NCBI GenBank assembly: GCA_947503885.1
Contig: CANNFD010000002.1
Coordinates: 186,001 to 250,000, forward strand
DNA length: 64,000 nucleotides
Direction: 5' to 3'
Source: an uncultured Olleya sp.
Lineage (GTDB): Bacteria > Bacteroidota > Bacteroidia > Flavobacteriales > Flavobacteriaceae
Shown here: positions 15,684 to 25,009 of the stretch, piece by piece
How positions within the stretch are numbered: position 1 is the first letter of the stretch
How the letters are laid out: each line of letters begins with the position of its first letter
The notes under the pieces: generated by a model
Databases searched by the model: none
Seen by the model: only the letters and a program-made list of their open reading frames with translations
What the model was told of the DNA's origin: nothing
Made by a program: the position numbers and the translations under genes

Positions 15684-16919
15684 ATGAAAAAAATATTAGT
15701 TTTTATAGCAGTCGTTTTAACGACTAGCATAGTATTGGCACAAAGTATCGAAGTCTGCAAAAGCTGTCCTATTTCAACATTAAAGGAAGGCATTGCCCAA
15801 GCTAAAGACTTTGACACTATTATTGTTAAAAAAGGAACTTATAAAGAGCATAATGTAATTGTCAATAAGCCATTAACTATTATTGGTAAAAACTATCCTG
15901 TAGTTGACGGTGAGTCAAAAGGAGAAATCATCACTATTATATCTGATAATGTCACTGTAGATGGATTGTTTATCATTAATGTAGGTAATAGTTATACTTC
16001 AGATTATGCTGCAATACGAGTAAAAAACAGCAAAAATTTTCTGATTCAGAATTTAGTTTTAGAAAAACTATTCTTCGGTATTTATATCGAAAAGTCTAGA
16101 GACGGAAAAGTGTTTCATAATAAAATAATTGGTGATGCAGTTGAAGAGTACAATTCCGGAAACGGCATTCAGCTTTGGTACAGTAAAAACATTCAAATTG
16201 AACATAATTTTATACAACATGTCCGGGATGGTATTTATTTAGAGTTTTCAGATTTCTGTACTATCAAAAACAATATCAGCTCTTTAAATGTACGTTATGG
16301 ATTACATTTTATGTTTTCTAACGATGATGTCTATCAAGACAATGAGTTTTCAGATAATGGAGCAGGTGTAGCTGTTATGTTTTCAAAACGTATAAAAATG
16401 TACAATAACATTTTTAAAGAAAATTGGGGTACAGCGTCTTACGGTTTGTTGCTAAAAGAAATTAATGATGCGGAAATTGAAGGCAATACTTTTTCGGATA
16501 ACACCATTGGTATTAACGTAGAAGGAACTAACCGTATTAATTACAAACACAATAATTTTCAAAATAACGGTTGGGCAGTTAAAGTAAAAGGGGCTTGCTA
16601 TGCCAATATATTTACCGAAAATAATTTTTTATACAATTCCTTCGATATTGCCTATAATAGTAAGGTTAATGATAATCAATTTGATAGAAATTATTGGAGT
16701 GGCTATACCGGTTACGACTTAGACAAAAACGGAACTGGAGATGTACCTTACAGACCAGTAAAATTATTTTCTTACATCGTTAACCGTACTCCAGAAACAA
16801 TTATTTTACTTCGTAGTATGTTTATTGATATTATTGATTTTTCTGAAAAAGTATCTCCCGTATTCACACCAGATAATTTATTAGATAACAACCCACAAAT
16901 GAAAAAAATAACATGGTAA
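15684..16919 (+). CDS. nosD: Nitrous-oxide reductase maturation protein NosD
   Basis: A 411-residue periplasmic protein with a signal peptide (cleaved near VLAQ) and a right-handed parallel beta-helix (CASH/NosD repeats) over about 45-330, seen as repeated NxI/NxF turns (IQHVRDGIYLEFSDFCTIKNN and similar). NosD works with the NosFY transporter to supply sulfur for the Cu-Z centre. The stop codon overlaps the nosF start by 7 bp. Confidence 0.93.
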   Translation: MKKILVFIAVVLTTSIVLAQSIEVCKSCPISTLKEGIAQAKDFDTIIVKKGTYKEHNVIVNKPLTIIGKNYPVVDGESKGEIITIISDNVTVDGLFIINVGNSYTSDYAAIRVKNSKNFLIQNLVLEKLFFGIYIEKSRDGKVFHNKIIGDAVEEYNSGNGIQLWYSKNIQIEHNFIQHVRDGIYLEFSDFCTIKNNISSLNVRYGLHFMFSNDDVYQDNEFSDNGAGVAVMFSKRIKMYNNIFKENWGTASYGLLLKEINDAEIEGNTFSDNTIGINVEGTNRINYKHNNFQNNGWAVKVKGACYANIFTENNFLYNSFDIAYNSKVNDNQFDRNYWSGYTGYDLDKNGTGDVPYRPVKLFSYIVNRTPETIILLRSMFIDIIDFSEKVSPVFTPDNLLDNNPQMKKITW

Positions 16920-17620
16920 TTATAGAAAACTTACATAAAAAATTCGGGAAGAATCAAGTCTTGAGTGGTGTTGATTTAACCATTAATGAAGGCGGAATCT
17001 TTGCTGTCCTTGGACCTAACGGTTCTGGTAAAACCACCTTAATAAAATCGGTTTTAGGAATGGTTATCCCAAACAAAGGAAACATTACTGTATTAGGAGA
17101 AAACATTAAAAAAAACTCGGAATACAGACATAAAATCGACTACCTACCTCAAATTGCCAATTTCCCGAGTAACTTAAAAGTAAAAGAATTAATCAAAATG
17201 ATTAAGGATTTACGCAAACCAACTACAGAAGACAAACGCTTAATTGAGCTATTTAAAATAGAATCGTTTTTAGATAAAAAACTAGGACAACTATCTGGAG
17301 GTACAAAACAAAAAGTAAACCTTGTGTTGACCTTTATGTTTGATAGTCCGTTAATTATTTTGGACGAACCAACAACCGGTTTAGACCCAATCTCATTAAT
17401 ACGGTTAAAAGATCTAATTAAAGCTGAAAAAGCTAAAGGAAAGACAATACTTATTACGTCTCATATTATGAGTTTTGTTGAAGAAGTTTCAGATGAAATT
17501 GTATTTATCTTAGAAGGTAAAATATACTTTAAAGGCTCAATTCAAGAATTAAAAACCAAGACACAGCAGCCAGATTTTGAGCATGCAATTGCGTCTATAT
17601 TATCAGATAATCATGCTTAA
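16913..17620 (+). CDS. nosF: ABC transporter ATPase NosF
   Basis: A 235-residue nucleotide-binding subunit with Walker A GPNGSGKTT, signature LSGGTKQK, Walker B LIILDEPTTGLD and the H-loop TSHIM. It forms the NosFY transporter that is coupled to NosD. The start ATG at 16913 overlaps nosD and the 3' end overlaps nosY by 8 bp. Confidence 0.95.
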   Translation: MVIIENLHKKFGKNQVLSGVDLTINEGGIFAVLGPNGSGKTTLIKSVLGMVIPNKGNITVLGENIKKNSEYRHKIDYLPQIANFPSNLKVKELIKMIKDLRKPTTEDKRLIELFKIESFLDKKLGQLSGGTKQKVNLVLTFMFDSPLIILDEPTTGLDPISLIRLKDLIKAEKAKGKTILITSHIMSFVEEVSDEIVFILEGKIYFKGSIQELKTKTQQPDFEHAIASILSDNHA

Positions 17621-18395
17621 AATATTAAAATATAGTTTTTACGATTTAATGCGTAGTCGTTGGAGTTACGTCTACTTTGCATTTTACTTTCTTCTAGGTA
17701 TTGTATTATTATTTTTAAATAATGATCTATCTAAAGCAGTCATCACTTTAATGAATGTTATAATAGTTTTAGTACCATTAATCGGAACCATTTTTGGTGT
17801 GATGTACTATTATAATAACAAAGAATTTACTGAGCTTTTATTAGCCCAACCACTTAAACGGTCGTCAATATTTTTAGGTCAATATCTAGGTGTAGCCATA
17901 TCGTTGTCCATGAGTTTAATTTTAGGCTTAGGGATTCCGTTTGTGTTTTATGGTTTGTTTGAAAGCAGTGCTATATGGGATTTTTCACTATTAATAATTA
18001 CTGGTACTTTTTTAACATTAATCTTTACTGCATTAGCGTTTAACATCGCGTTATCAAACGAAAACAAAATAAAAGGTTTTGGATACGCCATTCTACTATG
18101 GTTATTTTTAGCAATTATTTATGACGGGTTATTTTTAATGACACTTATTATGTTTGAAGATTATCCGTTAGACAAATTATCTTTAATCGGAACGATGCTA
18201 AATCCAATAGATCTATCCAGAACATTAATTCTTTTAAAATTAGACATTTCGGCATTACTAGGCTATACAGGCGCTGTCTTTAAGCAGTTTTTTGGTACTA
18301 GTTTTGGCCTAATTGTTTCTTTTATTATGCTATCCGTTTGGGTGCTTTTACCAGTATCAAGAATAATATTTAAATCGAAGAAAAAAGATTTTTAA
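17613..18395 (+). CDS. nosY: ABC transporter permease NosY
   Basis: A 260-residue permease with six hydrophobic segments. I place the start at ATG 17613 (MLKILKYSF), which overlaps nosF by 8 bp; the longer frame beginning at a TTG at 17577 would add residues that look unrelated. The sequence has the ABC-2 type layout of NosY, including the EFTELLLAQPLKR coupling segment between the second and third spans. Confidence 0.9.
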   Translation: MLKILKYSFYDLMRSRWSYVYFAFYFLLGIVLLFLNNDLSKAVITLMNVIIVLVPLIGTIFGVMYYYNNKEFTELLLAQPLKRSSIFLGQYLGVAISLSMSLILGLGIPFVFYGLFESSAIWDFSLLIITGTFLTLIFTALAFNIALSNENKIKGFGYAILLWLFLAIIYDGLFLMTLIMFEDYPLDKLSLIGTMLNPIDLSRTLILLKLDISALLGYTGAVFKQFFGTSFGLIVSFIMLSVWVLLPVSRIIFKSKKKDF

Positions 18396-18416
18396 TTATA
18401 AACACTAAGCAAAGCT

Positions 18417-18842
18417 ATGAACACAAAGCATCTTATAATCATATTGCTTGCAACCTTTGTATTAGGTTGTAAAAATGAAAATAGTCAATCAGAAACCTCT
18501 TCTGCTATTCATCTTGAAGGTTTAACATTAAACAACAACCAGAAATGGATTGCCAATAAAGAAACACATATTGGTATGAAGCGGATAGACTCTATATTAG
18601 AAAACAACACTTCGTATAACGGAAAAACTTTAGGTGAGTCACTATCCAGACAAACTAGCTATATTATTAAAAGTTGCAACATGAAAGGCGAAGCTCATGA
18701 CCAACTCCATCTAGTACTTGTGCCGATGCTAGAAATAATTACAGACCTTAAAAATTTAGATAACAACTTACTAGTAAAGCAAAACACAATAACTATCAAA
18801 CAGCTTACTACAACTTATTTTCAATACTTTAAAATTAAATAA
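18417..18842 (+). CDS. Lipoprotein of unknown function at the end of the nos operon
   Basis: A 141-residue lipoprotein (lipobox Cys18 in VLGC) with a mainly helical body. A cluster KSCNMKGEAHDQLHLVLVPML (from about residue 84) carries Cys, Met and two His residues, a pattern that could bind copper or heme. It is the last gene of the nos operon, 21 bp after nosY. I do not recognise a family; a copper-handling role is only suggested by the residues and the neighbours. Confidence 0.7.
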   Translation: MNTKHLIIILLATFVLGCKNENSQSETSSAIHLEGLTLNNNQKWIANKETHIGMKRIDSILENNTSYNGKTLGESLSRQTSYIIKSCNMKGEAHDQLHLVLVPMLEIITDLKNLDNNLLVKQNTITIKQLTTTYFQYFKIK

Positions 18843-18922
18843 TAGTTGAAAATTAAATTTTAAAAAACCCAATACACTACCTATAAAGATATACTTGCTT
18901 TAAATTGGATAATTTCATCCCT

Positions 18923-18967
18923 TATGATATTTATCATATCACGCCAACAAAAACTCTTATATTTTTG
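18923..18967 (+). promoter_or_regulatory. Crp/Fnr-type operator and promoter of nirK
   Basis: Palindrome TATGATA-TT-TATCATA (18923-18938) and -7 box TATTTTTG (18960-18967). The core ATGATATTTATCAT is an Fnr/DNR-like TGAT-N4-ATCA site. The operator centre is 36.5 bp from the last base of the -7 box, exactly as before the cytochrome c-nosZ operon. Confidence 0.78.
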
Positions 18968-18983
18968 TTAAAAATTAACACAG

Positions 18984-20426
18984 ATGAAAACACTAAAACC
19001 AATTATTTTAAGCTTAGCATTATTAATCTTAGGCTGTAAAGACTCAAAGAAAGACGGAGAAAACTCAAGTACTGCAAACATACCAGTAAGCAGAGAAATG
19101 GTAGCAGAATTAACAGCGCCACCACATGTACCAACCCCAGTTGGCTCTAGAAAAGCAAAAAAACTAATTGTTAATATGGAAATTCTTGAAGAAGAAGGCG
19201 AATTAACAAATGGTGTTAGGTATAACTATTGGACCTTTGGAGGTTCTGTACCAGGAAGTTTTATTAGAACTCGCGTTGGTGATGAAGTAGAGTTTACCCT
19301 ATCTAACCACCCAGACAATAAGCTACCACATAATATAGATTTACATGCTGTTACAGGACCAGGTGGTGGTGCAGAATCTTCTTTTGTTGCGCCAGGTCAT
19401 GAAAAAACATTCTCATTTAAAACATTAAATCCAGGACTTTATGTATACCATTGTGCTACTGCACCTGTTGGAATGCACATTGCAAACGGTATGTATGGTT
19501 TAATTTTAGTTGAACCAGAAGGAGGTTTACCACCTGTTGATAAAGAATATTACGTTATGCAAGGTGACTTTTATACCAAAGGAAAAAATGGTGAAAGAGG
19601 ATTACAACCTTTTGATATGCAAAAAGCAGTTGATGAAAACGCAGATTATGTAGTATTTAATGGTAGTGTTGGCGCACTAACTGGAGACAATGCTTTAACT
19701 GCTAAAGTTGGAGAAACTGTTAGACTTTATATTGGTAATGGAGGACCAAACTTAGTATCTTCATTCCACGTTATTGGAGAGATTTTTGACAAAGTATATG
19801 TTGAAGGTGGAGACTTAATAAATGAAAACATACAAACTACTTTAGTACCTGCAGGTGGCGCAGCTATTGTAGAGTTTAGAGTAGATGTACCAGGATCTCT
19901 AGTTTTAGTTGACCACTCTATTTTTAGAGCGTTTAACAAAGGAGCTTTAGGAATTTTAAAAGTTGAAGGAGAAGAAGACAAGAAAATTTATTCGGGAGAA
20001 ATTAGAGAAGGGATTTATCTGCCTGAAGGACCTGGAATACAAAACATGCCTACTACAGATGAAATTGCAGAATCTGATATTCCTGCAAAATCATTTGAAG
20101 AGCAAATGGAATTTGGTAAGCAAATCTACATGCAAAACTGTTTTGCTTGTCACCAATCTGAAGGACAAGGTATACCAAATGCATTTCCTCCATTGGCAAA
20201 ATCAGATTACTTAAATGCTGATGTAAACCGTGCAATTAGCGCTGTAGTAAATGGACTTAGTGGTGAGATTACTGTAAATGGAGAAAAATATAATAGTGTA
20301 ATGACTAGACAAATGATTTCTTCAGAGGAAGTTGCAAATGTATTAACTTACGTTTATAATAGCTGGGGTAACTCTAAAAAAGAAGTTACCAAGAAAATGG
20401 TAGACGACGTAAAAAACAAAAAATAA
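18984..20426 (+). CDS. nirK: Copper nitrite reductase with C-terminal cytochrome c domain
   Basis: A 480-residue lipoprotein (Cys18 in LGC) reducing nitrite to NO. Two cupredoxin domains carry the type 1 copper ligands His116, Cys157, His165 and Met170, the type 2 ligands His121, His156 and His311, and the catalytic Asp119 and His262, so the active site is complete. Residues 375-465 add a cytochrome c domain with Cys386-Phe-Ala-Cys389-His390, which replaces a separate donor protein. Such NirK-cytochrome fusions are known in several lineages. It begins a new transcription unit under its own operator. Confidence 0.95.
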   Translation: MKTLKPIILSLALLILGCKDSKKDGENSSTANIPVSREMVAELTAPPHVPTPVGSRKAKKLIVNMEILEEEGELTNGVRYNYWTFGGSVPGSFIRTRVGDEVEFTLSNHPDNKLPHNIDLHAVTGPGGGAESSFVAPGHEKTFSFKTLNPGLYVYHCATAPVGMHIANGMYGLILVEPEGGLPPVDKEYYVMQGDFYTKGKNGERGLQPFDMQKAVDENADYVVFNGSVGALTGDNALTAKVGETVRLYIGNGGPNLVSSFHVIGEIFDKVYVEGGDLINENIQTTLVPAGGAAIVEFRVDVPGSLVLVDHSIFRAFNKGALGILKVEGEEDKKIYSGEIREGIYLPEGPGIQNMPTTDEIAESDIPAKSFEEQMEFGKQIYMQNCFACHQSEGQGIPNAFPPLAKSDYLNADVNRAISAVVNGLSGEITVNGEKYNSVMTRQMISSEEVANVLTYVYNSWGNSKKEVTKKMVDDVKNKK

Positions 20427-20432
20427 TCTAAC

Positions 20433-21215
20433 ATGAAAACCAAAGTCTTTAGCCTGTTTTTATTGTGTTTGTTCTTTCAAACTTTAATGTTTGCTCAAGC
20501 TAAAGACATGGTTCTCATTGAAGGTAGTAGATACATCCCGTTGTACGGACGCGACTCAACAGTTGTTGAAGTCAAGGATTTTAAAATGGACATTTACCCT
20601 GTAACAAATGAAGCTTTCAAGAAGTTTGTTAAAGCAAATCCTAAATGGCGTAAATCTAATGTCATTTCATTATTTGCAGACAAAAGCTATTTATCCAATT
20701 GGAAAAATGATTTAGAGATTAACGACTCTATTAATTCTAAAAGTCCAATTAATTATGTCTCATGGTTTGCTGCCAAAGCGTATTGCGAATGTCAAGACAA
20801 ACGTTTACCAACTATTGACGAATGGGAATATGTTGCTATGGCGGACGAAACCACAAAAGATGCAAGAATAAAACCATCTTTTAACGAGAAGATTCTAGCT
20901 TGGTACGAAGCACCACGATCTAAAAAAAATCTTGTAGGAGAAACACCTAAAAACGCATGGGGAGTTTACGATTTACACGGATTACTATGGGAATGGACAC
21001 TTGATTTTAATTCGGTATTAATTACAGGAGAATCACGTAAAGACAAAGATAACGACAGTAATTTATTCTGCGGAAGCGCCTCAGTAAATGCAACAGACTT
21101 AATGAACTATGCTGCTTTTATGCGCTATGCCATTCGTGGTAGTTTAAAAGCTAAATATTCTATGAAAAATTTAGGATTTAGATGTGTTCAAGACATTAAA
21201 GAAGAAAACAAATGA
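20433..21215 (+). CDS. nirV: SUMF1/formylglycine-generating-enzyme fold protein, NirV type
   Basis: A 260-residue protein with a signal peptide (FAQA) and one SUMF1/EgtB-like domain: DIYPVTNEAFKKF, INYVSWFAAKAYCECQDKRLPTIDEWEY, WGVYDLHGLLWEWT and a C-terminal LGFRC. It follows nirK by 6 bp, the position of nirV in other nirK operons, where its exact function is unresolved. It overlaps the SCO gene by 4 bp (ATGA). Confidence 0.85.
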   Translation: MKTKVFSLFLLCLFFQTLMFAQAKDMVLIEGSRYIPLYGRDSTVVEVKDFKMDIYPVTNEAFKKFVKANPKWRKSNVISLFADKSYLSNWKNDLEINDSINSKSPINYVSWFAAKAYCECQDKRLPTIDEWEYVAMADETTKDARIKPSFNEKILAWYEAPRSKKNLVGETPKNAWGVYDLHGLLWEWTLDFNSVLITGESRKDKDNDSNLFCGSASVNATDLMNYAAFMRYAIRGSLKAKYSMKNLGFRCVQDIKEENK

Positions 21216-21979
21216 CCTTTTTAAAGCAAAATCACGAACACTTAATTAATATGAATGACGTGAGTAAATATCTTAAAATAATCGTATCAATGTTTGTGTT
21301 ACTTACAGTTGCGACAGCTTGTAAATCTGACACTGCTAAAGACACATCCGATGACATTGCAGCTTACCAATGTCCTATGCAATGCGAAGGCGATAAAACC
21401 TATAATGAAGCTGGTAGTTGTCCTGTTTGCAAAATGGACTTGAAAGCTATTGATAAAACTTCAAAAACAGTGGGCACTAATGAAATTTCAGAAGCATCTA
21501 TTTTTAACTTAACCAGTAAATGGCATACAGAAGAAGGTAAAGAAATCCAACTTAAAGACTTAAAAGGAAAAACTTTAGTCATGGTAATGATTTATACTTC
21601 TTGTCAAGCTGCTTGCCCAAGATTAGTTGCAGATATGCGAAGCATTGATGCCAAAATACCTAAAGAAAATCAAGAAGATTTAAACTTTGTATTAGTAAGT
21701 ATAGACCCTGAAATTGACACTCCAGAACGCTTAAAAGCTTTTGCTATAGAAAATACAATGGATGATGAAAAATGGACTTTTTTGCAAGGTACCGAAAGCG
21801 GTGTTAGAGAATTTGCAAACGTTTTATCTGTAAAATATAAAGAAATTTCTCCAATAGATTTTTCGCATTCTAACATTATTAGCGTTTTTAATTCTGGAGG
21901 CGAATTAATCCATCAACAAGAAGGTCTAGGCGTAAATAATAAAGAAACTATTGAAGCTATTCTTGAGCTAACAAAATAA
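21212..21979 (+). CDS. SCO1/SenC copper protein with heavy-metal-binding domain
   Basis: A 255-residue lipoprotein with a heavy-metal-binding domain (YQCPMQCEG ... GSCPVCKMDL, about 50-75) fused to a SCO/SenC thioredoxin fold (about 95-250). The latter has the metal motif TSCQAACP (CxxxC) and the distal His in DFSHSN. SCO proteins load copper into cupredoxin and Cu-A sites, so NirK or NosZ are likely clients. The ATG at 21212 overlaps the nirV stop; a start at 21251 (MNDVSKYLK) gives a shorter, more normal lipoprotein signal. Confidence 0.88.
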   Translation: MTFLKQNHEHLINMNDVSKYLKIIVSMFVLLTVATACKSDTAKDTSDDIAAYQCPMQCEGDKTYNEAGSCPVCKMDLKAIDKTSKTVGTNEISEASIFNLTSKWHTEEGKEIQLKDLKGKTLVMVMIYTSCQAACPRLVADMRSIDAKIPKENQEDLNFVLVSIDPEIDTPERLKAFAIENTMDDEKWTFLQGTESGVREFANVLSVKYKEISPIDFSHSNIISVFNSGGELIHQQEGLGVNNKETIEAILELTK

Positions 21980-21988
21980 AATTTAACA

Positions 21989-23251
21989 ATGAAAAAACTT
22001 CTAACAATCCTATGCATAGGACTTGTAATGACATCCTATGCTCAAGAATTTGAAATTTCTGCAGAACTAAGACCACGTTTTGAATACAGGCATGGTTACA
22101 AAACTTTAATTGCAGATGATATTGATGCAGCAACATTTATATCCCAACGATCACGTATAAACTTTGGTTTTAAAAACGAAAAACTAAATACTTTTGTTTC
22201 GTTACAAAATGTAAGAGTTTGGGGTGATGTCACTACATTATCAAACACTGATAAAAACGGAACAGCATTACATGAAGCTTGGGCAGAATTATTATTAGAC
22301 CATAAGTTTTCAATAAAATTAGGAAGACAAGAAATAGCATACGACGATCAAAGGTTATTTGGAAACGTAGGTTGGGCACAACAAGCAAGAAGCCATGATG
22401 CATTTATTGCCTCCTATAAACCTAATGATAATAATAGATTAGATTTTGGTTTAGCTTTAAATGAAGCTAATGAGACTTTGTTTGATGCAGATTATAATGT
22501 AAATAGTTATAAAGCATTTCAATACTTATGGTACCATACAACTGTAAAAGATTTTGGCATAAGTCTAGTACTATTAAATAATGGTTTAGCGTTTGAGGAT
22601 ACAAATAATGAACAGCAAGTAGATTATAACCAAACTATAGGTACAAGACTAACTTATTCCAAAAGTAAAGTTAATGCAGATGCTTCATTATACTTTCAAA
22701 CTGGTAAAATAGCAGATACAAACGTAGACGCATTTAACGTTGCAGGAAATGTTATTTACACTATTAATAACAAATTTAAAGCCGGTTTAGGTGTAGAGTA
22801 CCTTTCTGGGACCGACATGAACACTACAGACAATGCACTAAAATCTTTTAATCCTTGGTTTGGAACCAATCATAAATTTAACGGATTTATGGATTATTTT
22901 TATGTTGGAAACCATACTAATTCTGTTGGACTAATAGATGTAAATGCTACAATAGCGTATCAAAAAAATAAATTTTCGGCAAAGGTAATGCCTCATTTAT
23001 TTTCATCTGCTGCTACAGTTGTAGATAATACAGGAAAAGAAATAAGTAATGATTTAGGAACAGAGATAGATTTAGTTTTAGGTTATAAATGGACTAAGGA
23101 CGTGAGTTTTCAAGCAGGATATTCGCAGATGTTTGGCACAGAAACTATGGAAGTTTTAAAAACAGGAAATAGCACTGCAACCAATAATTGGGCATGGCTA
23201 ATGGTAACTGTAAAGCCTAGTCTGTTTAAAACTACGTTTAGAAAAGAATAA
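21989..23251 (+). CDS. Alginate-export-like outer-membrane porin
   Basis: A 420-residue protein with a signal peptide (SYAQ) and a long beta-barrel of the alginate_exp/AlgE-like type: RPRFEYRHGY, SQRSRINFGF, LGRQEIAYDDQRLFGNVGW. In flavobacteria such barrels occur in many catabolic and respiratory loci. At the end of the nirK operon it could admit nitrite or another small anion; that is inference. The barrel fold is clear, the substrate is not. Confidence 0.78.
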   Translation: MKKLLTILCIGLVMTSYAQEFEISAELRPRFEYRHGYKTLIADDIDAATFISQRSRINFGFKNEKLNTFVSLQNVRVWGDVTTLSNTDKNGTALHEAWAELLLDHKFSIKLGRQEIAYDDQRLFGNVGWAQQARSHDAFIASYKPNDNNRLDFGLALNEANETLFDADYNVNSYKAFQYLWYHTTVKDFGISLVLLNNGLAFEDTNNEQQVDYNQTIGTRLTYSKSKVNADASLYFQTGKIADTNVDAFNVAGNVIYTINNKFKAGLGVEYLSGTDMNTTDNALKSFNPWFGTNHKFNGFMDYFYVGNHTNSVGLIDVNATIAYQKNKFSAKVMPHLFSSAATVVDNTGKEISNDLGTEIDLVLGYKWTKDVSFQAGYSQMFGTETMEVLKTGNSTATNNWAWLMVTVKPSLFKTTFRKE

Positions 23252-23264
23252 ATAAATTTAGTGT

Positions 23265-23726
23265 TTATTTCCAAAATTCATCATCCAGATTATCCTCAAA
23301 AGATTCTGGTTGATGGATTTTTTCTATTTCAATCATTTGTGTTTCAGTAGCAACTTTTTGTATTTCCGGAAACAAAACACGTTCTTCAAACCTTATGTGT
23401 TTTTCTAATTCTTCTTCAATTTTACTTAATGTTTTAGCATCATTTTCAGTTTCAGCAAACAAGCGTTTAATTCGTCTGTGTTCTGCTAATGCTTTTTTTA
23501 CAAGCTCATTATCCTTTTCTAAAATGGTAAAAATATGTGCTTCTTCTATTTCAAAATGAGGAATTAATTGGGTTTTATAAAACCAATCAGCATAAGACCG
23601 CATACGTTTTGGATCTATATTTTTACTAAACCCAGATCTTATTTTCCAAGATAACAACAATCCGTGATGATGTTCTCTGCTTAATGGTTGTAATGCTATA
23701 TGACGTTTTTGAGGTTTAATTTTCAT
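23265..23726 (-). CDS. Hemerythrin-domain protein
   Basis: A 153-residue cytoplasmic four-helix protein with the hemerythrin HHE pattern: SREHHHGLLLSWK, HFEIEEAHIF, EHRRIKRLF, LEKHIRFEERVLFPEI. These supply the His and Glu ligands for a di-iron site that binds O2 or NO. It overlaps the upstream membrane-protein gene by 11 bp, forming a two-gene leftward unit next to ric. Confidence 0.87.
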   Translation of the reverse strand: MKIKPQKRHIALQPLSREHHHGLLLSWKIRSGFSKNIDPKRMRSYADWFYKTQLIPHFEIEEAHIFTILEKDNELVKKALAEHRRIKRLFAETENDAKTLSKIEEELEKHIRFEERVLFPEIQKVATETQMIEIEKIHQPESFEDNLDDEFWK

Positions 23727-24909
23727 GCTGTTTTGTTTTAAAAATGTTATATAAAATAAACATAATCCCTAAAGGCAATAAGATGCTAAATAAGAAAAGT
23801 AATAAATAATAATTTGGAAATAATCCTAGTCCTAGATAAAAATTAAAACCTTGGATTGCTAATAATAGTTCTGTAAAAACAAAACCGATTACAAAGGTAT
23901 AAACCCCTACATATAAGCTTTTAGAAAAGCTAACAATTGGTTTTTTAAATATAAGTGAAAACAAAAATCCTGTAATTACACCTAGCATCAATAAATGAAT
24001 AAAACCTATAATTAAGTTTCTTTGTGTGTAAACTATTTGCGAGAATTCTGGTAATAAACCTAATGCTTGCAGCCCTATTTTTAAAATAAAACATAGTGCT
24101 GTAAAAACGTACAGAGATTTAATTAAGCTTTGTTGCTTTATTAATGTTTTATTAAATGTTGGTCGCAGTAATTTAACTAAATAATACAACATTATTAGCT
24201 GCGATACAATTCCTATTGCATTAACTACAAGTAATCCATTATGAGGCAAAAACCAATGAATAGGCAAGGCAAATGTAAGAAGTGTTGATAGTATTAATAC
24301 TTTATAAAATTGTCTAAATAATTTTGAGTCTTCAACTTTAAATACATGAAAAAATAACGCTAATACTGCTATTAAAAACCAGCCATTAAATTGAAAATGT
24401 AAGAAAAACTGAATGGCAATTTGATAAAAAGCAGAAGCACTACCTAAAGTAGCAACAGCTGGCCCTAAACACCAAACACCAAAAGTAGATGTTACCATAA
24501 AAACTAAAGCAGTTTTAAGCAGTAGTCTAGATACCGGATTGCTTACCTTTTGATGTTTCCAAATTAAATACACAAAATAATAACTACAAAAAATATGAAG
24601 GGTAGAAAACGTTATAGATATAGCTGCATAACCTTGAAATGGAAAACTAATCATCATACCAACAACTGCCAATTGTGTTACCCAAAATAAACGTTTAAAA
24701 ATAGGCTTGTTATCTTCAATAAAATAATAAACTATTAATGTGTACAACATTAAGTAAACCCAGCCCAACATAGCGACATGCGAGTGTGCATGAGTTAAAT
24801 AACGGTAATCAAAATTAATATCGCCAACATAGGTATAACGTAGAGCTAACCCCATTAAGGCAGCAATTAAAAAATTAATAAGGCAAACTATTATTAGTTT
24901 TTTTTGCAT
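23716..24909 (-). CDS. Heme-copper-oxidase-subunit-I-like membrane protein
   Basis: A 397-residue protein with about twelve transmembrane helices. Conserved His pairs lie in membrane positions reminiscent of cytochrome oxidase subunit I and NnrS: THAHSHVAMLGW (about 39-50), FLHFQFNGWF (about 168-177), and HLLMLGV near 308. The oxidase Tyr-His crosslink and full Cu-B triad are not evident. In this neighbourhood (hemerythrin, Ric, Rrf2) a role in NO tolerance is likely but unproven; it is not a recognisable NorB. Confidence 0.72.
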   Translation of the reverse strand: MQKKLIIVCLINFLIAALMGLALRYTYVGDINFDYRYLTHAHSHVAMLGWVYLMLYTLIVYYFIEDNKPIFKRLFWVTQLAVVGMMISFPFQGYAAISITFSTLHIFCSYYFVYLIWKHQKVSNPVSRLLLKTALVFMVTSTFGVWCLGPAVATLGSASAFYQIAIQFFLHFQFNGWFLIAVLALFFHVFKVEDSKLFRQFYKVLILSTLLTFALPIHWFLPHNGLLVVNAIGIVSQLIMLYYLVKLLRPTFNKTLIKQQSLIKSLYVFTALCFILKIGLQALGLLPEFSQIVYTQRNLIIGFIHLLMLGVITGFLFSLIFKKPIVSFSKSLYVGVYTFVIGFVFTELLLAIQGFNFYLGLGLFPNYYLLLFLFSILLPLGIMFILYNIFKTKQHEN

Positions 24910-24945
24910 TGAAAAAGTATTACTTACAATATAAAATATTAAAAT

Positions 24946-24981
24946 AAAAACCTTAGAAAGTTAAGGGAAACTTTCTAAGGC
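24946..24981 (-). terminator. Terminator after ric
   Basis: Perfect 12-bp stem CCTTAGAAAGTT (24951-24962) / AACTTTCTAAGG (24969-24980); on the minus strand it is followed by TTTTTATTTT. It separates ric from the downstream membrane-protein gene. Confidence 0.85.
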
Positions 24982-25009
24982 TTAATAACAATTAAATATA
25001 ATTACGCTA

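Noticed and set aside
23252-23264. Terminator between the convergent porin-like and hemerythrin genes
   Set aside because: Only an AT-only AATAAA/TTTATT pairing is available, too weak to call.
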